Made by a program: the position numbers and the translations under genes. Shown here piece after piece: positions 55,836-64,000 of a stretch of 64,000 nucleotides of DNA (position 1 is its first letter; each line of letters begins with the position of its first letter). Below the pieces are notes generated by a model. The model made no database searches and had not been told where the DNA came from. It saw nothing but the letters and a program-made list of their open reading frames with translations. Source of the stretch: Caprella mutica (taxonomy: Eukaryota > Arthropoda > Malacostraca > Amphipoda > Caprellidae); assembly GCA_947561585.1 (NCBI GenBank), contig CANNZV010000126.1, forward strand, positions 328,091 through 392,090. Direction: 5' to 3'.

Positions 55836-56956
55836 AAGCCTATTTATACAGAATTATTTAATGAAAATGTTGACCTATAATCATTAAGTTAAATGCTAGT
55901 TTTTTTATTATATAGCTCTTTTAAGAATTTATTTCATAACTTTAGTCAATATTTATACCTTCCATTCACTCAAAGGTGTGTTTATAATCCATTTTTAAAT
56001 AATCTTTTCAATGCCCATATTTCCACGGTACTCACTATATATTTCGTATTCCAATTACTTACCATTTAAGTGTTTGTAAGGAATTCAAAACTACTTCTTT
56101 GCGATGTTTGTGAGTTATTTAAACCTCTGCTAAGAACTTTTAATGAGCAGAAGCGATCGGAACATCCTATTTGTTATGAATAATAACTCCTTGTTCTGCA
56201 TGCAATCAGGTTGAAAAGTCCTAAAAGTAGAGCAGTGATGTCAAGGGAGTGCTTTGAAAAGGAAGTCAAAAGCAATATATTCTTTTTATTGTAAATACAC
56301 AAAGTCTGTATTTCATTTAAGTAAAATGTTGTACAGAAATATTCAATATTGCGATATCTTGAATTAATTAATATAAGTTATAATTAGAATGATGAGTAGT
56401 TGCTAAGAAAATATTTCAAGTCTTTAATTCATTATATGAAAGTGTGTTGGACTAAAAATTCCTTTGATGATTTGAAAGTGACTAGACTATTTTTATCTAC
56501 AATCTACTCCAATTGAGTGAAACTTTTGATATTTGAAGTTTGTAAAAAGGCTCCAGTTTTTTTCTTTCTATATAATATATATACAATTATACAAGATATA
56601 TAATATATGTGCATTTGCGCAAATTATATTTATATGCATTTAGGCAAATTATTTATATAACTATTAATTAACTATTTAAAGGAGTGTTAGGAGTTTATGA
56701 TTGAAAATATCATAGAAGTTATGTTTTGGTCATCATTCATTCATATATTTTTAATCTTGGTATATTACATTTCTATTGTAGGTAAGCACGTACAAACATA
56801 TAATAGGAATTGTTAAACTGAGTGTACGTATATTGGGAATTGTGAGTGTTCTCAGTCGCTACCTCAGTACAATAGGGGTTATGCTTATATCATTGGAAAT
56901 AGACACGCATTATAGATTCTTATATTAAGCTGTAATGTAGTCGTTTTTTGTATCCT
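55836..56956. other. 3' flank of the SLC22 gene
   Basis: AT-rich and presumed to include the 3' UTR. I found no clear AATAAA close to the stop codon. 56565-56665 is a TA-rich low-complexity stretch. Confidence 0.4.
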
Positions 56957-57207
56957 CTAGTTTATTGTACTGCACACATCATGATTGTTTAATGACCTGG
57001 CATGCAGGGTCCATGGTTCGGGTGCAGCTTTTCCCCTATATACAATTATACATAATATATCCGATCTTTCCTGTCTCGGTGATATATTTCCCATATATTA
57101 CTTATATTACTGATTTATGTGTGTTGTGTAATGGGGGGCGGGCGCCCTCCATACCTACTCTTCCAGTTCATTAAACAATCTTGAAGTGTGCAGTACAACA
57201 AACTAGC
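56957..57207. mobile_element. MITE with 40-bp TIRs, 250 bp
   Basis: The left arm TAGTTTATTGTACTGCACAC plus ATCATGATTGTTTAATGA is mirrored at the right (TCATTAAACAATCTTGAAGT plus GTGCAGTACAACAAACTA). One arm of the same family occurs alone at 33910-33943, joined to the AGGTCA-rich element. It is non-coding. Confidence 0.8.
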
Positions 57208-57539
57208 GGTTGAGGGTCTTCCAAATAAGAAGAAATTTCCAACTTTGCGTTTCATCAGTTTAGATAGGGAATAGATAAACTCAAACCCTCACAGCTCAAA
57301 AAATATTATTTTCTACAAAACACGGTTATGCTTTAAAGTCTCCAAATTGACGAAAATTATTTTCAGACAATTCTTTTTATCAAACTTGAAAGTTTTGTAT
57401 TTTTAAATACAAAAATAATAATCCAATTCAGAATATACGTACACGCATATTAACAACTCCTATATAAAATATGCACGCGCGTACGTACGATAGGAATTTA
57501 CCATAATCTTGTTATCATAAATTGATAGTAATCTTTTTA

Positions 57540-57719
57540 CTCTAAAAGTATTGAACCAAATTGTCTGAAATTTAGTTGGACGATTGTTCAATATTTAGGA
57601 ACCATTCGATTAGATTTTGAGACTGATAGGATCGAAGGCCAAGGTCATGAAAAAGTCAAAATAGACAAAAAATGTAATGACAGCGAAGGTATGCGCTCTA
57701 CGAGTGACTGTTCTAGTTT
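57540..57719 (+). mobile_element. AGGTCA-rich dispersed element, copy 4 (3' part)
   Basis: Only the last internal repeat and the 3' end, GAAGGTATGCGCTCTACGAG plus CTAGTT, are present. Confidence 0.65.
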
Positions 57720-58227
57720 ATTATAGATAAGAACTAGTCAGTTTATGTTCTCAATATTCAATTCATATAATTTTAAAGGATCGAATCAATAGTTTGAAAC
57801 ATGATATTAATACTGTTTTTTTTTTTGTAAACAGTTTAAGTGACTCATCGGTATATAATTATAGTATTTGCACAATTGCTGTAGCCATATTCCAGCTGTT
57901 CAGTCAATGGAATCTTTACATCATATGCCTTTTGCAAAGCTATTACTAGTGTAACTGGTACTATATTCATTCGTTACCTAACACCATTGTCATTATCCTC
58001 AATTTGAGACATTTTAATAAATTATATGATATGAAAACTATGAGAAAAATAAAAGCTCCGGAAATCGGTGGAATTTATTATCAATATATAGTTTTATTTT
58101 TATTCTCTTTTACAGATTGAATTTCAATGTAAAAAAACACATATTCATGCATTTTATTTAACCTCTTTGACGTTAGTGGTTATACGAAGAAAATAAAAAA
58201 CCTAACTTTTGGATCTCTCTAAATGTT
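57720..58227. other. AT-rich intergenic sequence
   Basis: Nothing recognised. Confidence 0.4.
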
Positions 58228-58495
58228 TAGCTTTATCTGTGACTGATAGTACTCACCATTTACTATGTAACCTTTCTGTGACTGATAGTACTCACCATTT
58301 ACTATGTAACCTTTCTGTGACTGATAGTACTCACCATTTACTATGTAACCTTTCTGTGACTGATAGTACTCACCATTTACTATGTAACCTTTCTGTGACT
58401 GATAGTACTCACCATTTACTATGTAACCTTTCTGTGACTGATAGTACTCACCATTTACTATGTAACCTTTCTGTGACTGATAGTACTCACCATTT
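58228..58495 (-). repeat. 39-bp minisatellite with a minus-strand GTGAGT in each unit, about 7 copies
   Basis: The plus-strand unit is CTTTCTGTGACTGATAGTAC plus TCACCATTTACTATGTAAC. Read on the minus strand each unit gives AAATG|GTGAGTAC, a strong 5' splice donor. Units are nearly identical. No exon could be recognised to the right of 58491, where the upstream minus-strand exon would end. Confidence 0.95.
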
Positions 58496-59189
58496 ATTTG
58501 ATGTACTAAGTACAGTCATTCAGAAAGTATCTATCATGTCCAAAGAGTGTGATTTGCTTGTGAATACATTGGTAGTTATTTGTAGATGGTTTTTGTTAGT
58601 GGTGGACTATCACGATATAAATGTGTGTCTTTTATTTCATTATATACACTGACACATATTTTCTTCAATATGTACATGCCATTTGCATATTTTTAGCTGT
58701 GTTTTTTTCGACAAAGATACTGTTTTTATAAGTCATTCTTAGATAAAAAAGAGAAAGCCCATGACAGCTACTCTGACATCGTAAAATATATAATATAATA
58801 ATTATAAAAAACTATAAAATATACTTTATAAGTGACCTTTTAATTACATCTTTTTTCAGAGTATAACTTGTTAAATATTTAAAGCTTGACTTCTTTAGAA
58901 ATATCTTTTATATCCATATCTTCTCTCTGTGGAATGCATTTCATTTAAATCAACTACAGATGATGTTAAAGGATATTTTGATACTATAGCAGCAGACCCA
59001 TTTAAACCGTACGTGTCATTTAAATTTATTTTAAGGAATATGTTAATTAGCTCTCAATATCAGATAAAATAAATCATGAATGAATGAAAAATTATATCGA
59101 GTTTAGGTTATGGGATATATTTTTGATTACATTACACAAAATAACTTCATTTTATGTGATATCCTATAGACTCAGAGTCACGTTATTAG
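58496..59189. other. AT-rich intergenic sequence
   Basis: No gene supported. Confidence 0.4.
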
Positions 59190-59442
59190 AATGTGTTCGT
59201 ATCTGTCAATTCCTATCAAATGTGTTCGTATCTGTCAATTCCTATCAAATGTGTTCGTATCTGTCAATTCCTATCAAATGTGTTCGTATCTGTCAATTCC
59301 TATCAAATGTGTTCGTATCTGTCAATTCCTATCAAATGTGTTCGTATCTGTCAATTCCTATCAAATGTGTTCGTATCTGTCAATTCCTATCAAATGTGTT
59401 CGTATCTGTCAATTCCTATCAAATGTGTTCGTATCTGTCAAT
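59190..59442. repeat. 29-bp minisatellite, about 9 copies
   Basis: Unit: GTGTTCGTATCTGTCAATTC plus CTATCAAAT, essentially perfect. Three overlapping open frames arise because the unit has no stop in any frame. Confidence 0.97.
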
Positions 59443-59811
59443 TATATGAACAAGTTTCTTATATCGTATTTTGTGATTCAAAATCTATCAAAACTCAACT
59501 ATTTGCATATACACATAAATGAATAATATTTTTTAATAGTATTTTGACTTACAAAATAATTGCCTTAAATTTTTCCAATTGTTAGATACATTTCACAGTT
59601 CCATAATTAGTATTTTACAATTCAGTATAGTAGGTAGGAATGCATCCTTATGATAACCAATGTAAACTTTCACCATTGTTGGAATGAGAGTGTCTATAAG
59701 GTTGAGATTCCCTTAGCAATGCGATCATACCTACTCATCAATTTATCATCATTATACCCTTGAACTTATGTCTGGCATAGGCACCAGTAGGTACACTCTG
59801 TCTGCTACTCT
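59443..59811. other. AT-rich intergenic sequence
   Basis: Nothing recognised. Confidence 0.4.
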
Positions 59812-59814
59812 TTA

Positions 59815-60042
59815 GGCCTGCTTCACACTTGCATTTCTCAACGCCGCCTTTAAAAGAATGCTCATGGTAAAAAGTTCTGCTGCAATTTATTTTAACGAAG
59901 CCCTTAACACTTGCGCCTTTTTTTACCAGCATTTTTTCTAACGCAAGTTTAAAGAGCTCCGTTAAAATCAATTGTAGCTAAACTTTTCGCCATGAGCATT
60001 TTTTTAAAGGCAGCGATGTGAAATGCGAGTATGAAGCGGGCC
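59815..60042. mobile_element. PIF/Harbinger-like MITE, 228 bp
   Basis: Starts GGCCTGCTTCACACTTGCAT and ends ATGCGAGTATGAAGCGGGCC. The arms also mirror CTTTAAAAGAATGCTCATGG. TTA flanks both sides (59812-59814 and 60043-60045), a TWA-type target duplication. Confidence 0.85.
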
Positions 60043-60045
60043 TTA

Positions 60046-62747
60046 CCCTTTTCTAGGTACTCTCAATAGAAAAAACATTCTTCAACCATATCTAAAAAGA
60101 TGATTTTATTTTTTTTAAACTCTTAGTCGAAACAGAAAACTTTTTCTTAAACTTTGAATAATTTTACAACTAATAATTTATTAACGAGGCAACTATTTCA
60201 ATCTTTAATGATATTTTCCATGTGTTAATCATACTTTTAATCAATATTAGTCCCCGCCCCCTTTATCAGTCCTATTTTAGTTATATCCGCTAAAATATCT
60301 TCATCTATTCAATAAGTGTGCCTCATCAATAATTAAGAATATGCAAATGATGTAGATTCTATTTCACCATCTATTGTAAATAAATTATAAGCGTTTAGTA
60401 CGACCTTGACAAACGCGGTCGCACTAAATACACCATAGCGCGAATTTCTACATGGCGTGACATGAGAATCCCTTTGAGAGCACAAGGTACACACATAATC
60501 TAGGTAGAGGAGGTGGGAATTCCAGTCCTTCTCTCAGCTGTTGTCCTAATATGGTCCTTAATGTCTTTGGTGGTCGATGGAGATCTCAGGAACCTGGCGA
60601 GAGTGAATTCCTTCTCAAAAAGAACATCCCTGGAATAAATTAGCGTGTATTTATGTGCTACAGGACTATTTAGTCTGGGGATTAAAGCGTCTTTAAATAT
60701 TTTATTGCAAATATATATATCATTTTTTCGTTATGGAAATGAGGTACTAGAACTAGTTCTATTATAAGCTTCATAGCGCAATGGAACGTGATGTCATTGG
60801 TATGGTTACACGAATGTATTCTCAAGAAGACAATTACAGACTATAAAAGATGTGCCGACGTAACATGCCAAGAAAATGGGGTACTGTTATACCCAGGCTG
60901 CAAACCTGGAAAATCCAAATAGGTATATTTCTCCGTGAAAGCTGTTACTATTGAGTACCATTAAAGTTCTTTCTTTTTAACAGAGAATGGTTCTTCATGG
61001 AAGGTATTGCATTATTAAATGAAATTCAGGTTCATCACATTGCTGCAATGATGGTTTAAGGGAATATAGGCTCTGATGCGAATAGTAATGTAGAGAGGTA
61101 ATTTTCTTGTCCCTATCAATCTTATTATACGAACTACTGCCTTATAATGATGGTGTAATGTTCAATGAGGTTATATTATTATGTAAAGAATGTGAAATGA
61201 AGCTATATGGTCAAGTACAAATAATCTAGAAAAAAAAATTCATAAAGTTAATCGATCTGAAAATAAATGATACAAAATTTGAAGGTGTTATCAGTTAGTT
61301 AATAATTAATGAGTATTACTATTAATGTGCACTATAATTAATGTACAATATTCAATAGTGAAATAAAAGATTACATAAGATGGTTGATATAAAATCTATG
61401 AATAAAAGCAATTGATATTTTTAAGATATTACAAATGTGTTTGTTTGAACACAAATGTCTTCGATATTGAATTTTGAAGCAATAAAAAATGAAGTAGAAT
61501 GACACATGCTTACCGAATGTTGACGAAGAGTTATTGCAGGTCAAATTGTTCCACATTATGTAATAAGGGAAAAGTAAAGCCTATATCAACCAAATATTGC
61601 AAAGAAGATATAAAAACTAGTGATTTATTATAGGAGACTTGTTTGAATATCTTTTTAATTGTATTTACTGTTTTTTTTTAGACCGGCTAAATAAAAATTT
61701 GAACATGAATTTCTTTGTTCAGAAATGTCCATCAATACATTCCGTGTAATAGAGAATAGCTAATTTCATCATTTTGATACTGACTTAAATTACAAAAAAA
61801 TCGTTTTGTATGAGAAATAAATTTGTACCTGAATTATAGGTTTTGCTCTTTATTTCGTCAAATCGTTTGCTGAAAAGTTTCTTTGTAGGATGAAATTCAT
61901 GACAGCATTTAACTTACCTAAATGTGTATGTACTTCATAAACACACTATGCATGTATGTCTGCAATACTCTAAGTGAATAAGTTGAGGCAGTTCATGGAA
62001 TGCCTAATTATATAAAAAGTATCAAATAGCAAGGTAGGTTTTACCTTTCTTAGAAATAAAAATCCAATATACTTATTTATAGGTTGCACAATTCTGATGC
62101 ATAATGTACCTAGAATCTAGCCTTGTCTAGTCCTTGACTCTCAAAAGGGAGAATGTACAGGTCCGGTATGCCTATGTAATATAACAGTCATATTAATCCC
62201 TTAGATTGTTTTTGTGCCAATAATAATGGTTAGATATACTAGTATTATTGTCAACTTTAAGTTTATTTCTTTGCCATTCGTAACTAACTATAAGCAGCAG
62301 TATAAGTTTATAGTTGCCATTTATTCCAAATGCATTTCCATACGTGTACCTTTCTTGTGAATCACTGAAAAGAGTGTCCGCACGAAGTCAATTTCTCAAA
62401 TCACAATTTTCTAAATTCCTATTATTTTAAAATTCTATAAATTTATCATCGTGTACCCAGACAAATTATAAAATAAAATTGAAAATGTGAAATAAGTAGA
62501 CTGTCTTATTATTAGAACAGATGATATTTGTTCAGCACATATAAACAGCCTTCACATTTCCCCAATATCTGTTGAAAAGTTACAGCGTTCACATCAAAGT
62601 TAAATATCTTATATTTTCTCAATAATGTATGAATAGGTAATTATTTATTCCATATGAAGTAGTATATGTTAACACGACGAGCAGCAAAACCGAAATCAAT
62701 CTTAATTAAACGAGTTTCTGAACTGTTCTCCAAGACATCCTGGAAGA
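60046..62747. other. AT-rich intergenic sequence
   Basis: No gene, RNA or element ends supported over 2.7 kb. 60395-60610 is less AT-rich and may be an old repeat, but nothing in it is identifiable. Confidence 0.4.
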
Positions 62748-64000
62748 TGATACCATGCAGTGATACCATGCAGTGATACCATGCAGTGATACTATGCAGT
62801 GATACCATGCAGTGATACCATGCAGTGATACCATGTACCATGCAGTGATACCATGCAGTGATACCATGCAGTGATACCATGCAGTGATACCATGCATTGA
62901 TACCATGCAGTGATACCATGTACCATGCAGTGATACCATGCAGTGATACCATGCAGTGATACCATGCAGTGATACCATGCATTGATACCATGCAGTGATA
63001 CCATGTACCATGCAGTGATACCATGCAGTGATACCATGCAGTGATACCATGAAGTGATACCATGCAGTGATACCATGCAGCAGTGATACCATGCATTGAT
63101 ACCATGCAGTGATACCATGCATTGATACCATGAAGTGATACCATGCATTGATACCATGCAGTGATACCATGCAATGATACCATGCAGTGATACCATGCAG
63201 TGATACCATGAAGTGATACCATGCAGTGATACCATGCAGTGATACCATGCAGTGATAACATGCAGTGATACCATGCAGTGATACCATGCAGTGATACCAT
63301 GCAGTGATACCATGCAGTGATACCATGCAGTGATACCATGCAGTGATACCATGCAGTGATACCATGCAGTGATACCATGCAGTGATACCATGAAGTGATA
63401 CCATGCAGTGATACCATGCAGCAGTGATACCATGCATTGATACCATGCAGTGATACCATGAATTGATACCATGAAGTGATACCATGCATTGATACCATGC
63501 AGTGATACCATGCAATGATACCATGCAGTGATACCATGCAGTGATACCATGCATTGATACCATGAAGTGATACCATGCATTGATACCATGCAGTGATACC
63601 ATGCAATGATACCATGCAGTGATACCATGCAGTGATACCATGAAGTGATACCATGCAGTGATACCATGAAGTGATACCATGCAGTAATACCATGCAGTGA
63701 TACCATGCAGTGATACCATGCAGTGATACCATGCAGTGATACCATGCAGTGATACCATGCATTGATACCATGAAGTGATACCATGCATTGATACCATGCA
63801 GTGATACCATGCAATGATACCATGCAGTGATACCATGCAGTGATACCATGAAGTGATACCATGCAGTGATACCATGCAGTGATACCATGCAGTGATAACA
63901 TGCAGTGATACCATGCAGTGATACCATGCAGTGATACCATGCAGTGATACCATGCAGTGATACCATGCAGTGATACCATGCAGTGATACCATGCAGTGAT
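62748..64000. repeat. 13-bp satellite-like array, about 96 copies, runs off the window
   Basis: Unit: GTGATACCATGCA, with variants GAAGTG, GCATTG, GCAATG, ATAACATG and a GCAGCAGTG insertion. Runs of the same variants in the same order recur (for example near 63110, 63470, 63550 and 63760), so blocks were copied as groups. Very long minus-strand frames exist because the unit has no stop in any of the three frames. Confidence 0.97.

Noticed and set aside
58209..58652. + strand frame of 147 codons with repeated SVTDSTHHLLCNL
   Set aside because: Seven copies of a 39-bp unit; the unique tail has no domain.
59084..59526. Three overlapping + strand frames
   Set aside because: The 29-bp unit has no stop in any frame, so all three are open. 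No coding signal outside the array.
60765..60830. tRNA-like words (GCGCAATGGAACG, GGTATGGTTACACG)
   Set aside because: No cloverleaf with paired acceptor stem and anticodon arm could be drawn.
62641..63992. Three minus-strand open frames of 395-441 codons
   Set aside because: They are translations of a 13-bp array in three frames. The same repeated peptide appears in each. No gene structure.

Overview
The window looks like a piece of an invertebrate nuclear genome, most likely an arthropod. I cannot name the species. It is AT-rich, its genes are split into many short exons by GT-AG introns, and the space between and inside them is filled with minisatellites, terminal-inverted-repeat (TIR) DNA elements and one I-like LINE. 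Nothing bacterial or organellar is visible.

Two genes can be read end to end, both on the + strand. The first (5510-23353, 19 coding exons, 1171 codons) encodes MCM9, the AAA+ helicase subunit that pairs with MCM8 in homologous recombination. All exon phases join. The MCM zinc finger, Walker A, Walker B and arginine finger are present, and the last exon encodes a long disordered tail. The second (49634-55835, 12 coding exons, 556 codons) encodes an SLC22-type organic ion transporter of the major facilitator superfamily, with all family signatures.

Layout: 1-5.5 kb is non-coding, with a 36-bp array and old degenerate repeats. 5.5-23.4 kb is MCM9, carrying several MITEs and a 4.6-kb LINE inside a minisatellite of intron 12. 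23.4-49.6 kb is intergenic: a hAT element with a perfect 8-bp target duplication, a nested Harbinger-like element, Tc1/mariner-type MITEs, a family rich in AGGTCA motifs, and many arrays. 49.6-55.8 kb is the SLC22 gene. 55.8-64 kb is intergenic and ends in a 13-bp array that runs off the window.

The most interesting pattern concerns the minisatellites inside genes. All five long intronic arrays (MCM9 introns 11, 12 and 17; SLC22 introns 2 and 7) start at the 5' splice site, and their units are copies of the exon-intron junction, so up to about 19 potential donors lie in tandem. Several intergenic arrays also carry a GTAAGT or GTGAGT donor in their units. One MITE family has ends that begin GGGTAAGTT. 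This suggests that tandem expansion in this genome is seeded at splice-donor sequence.
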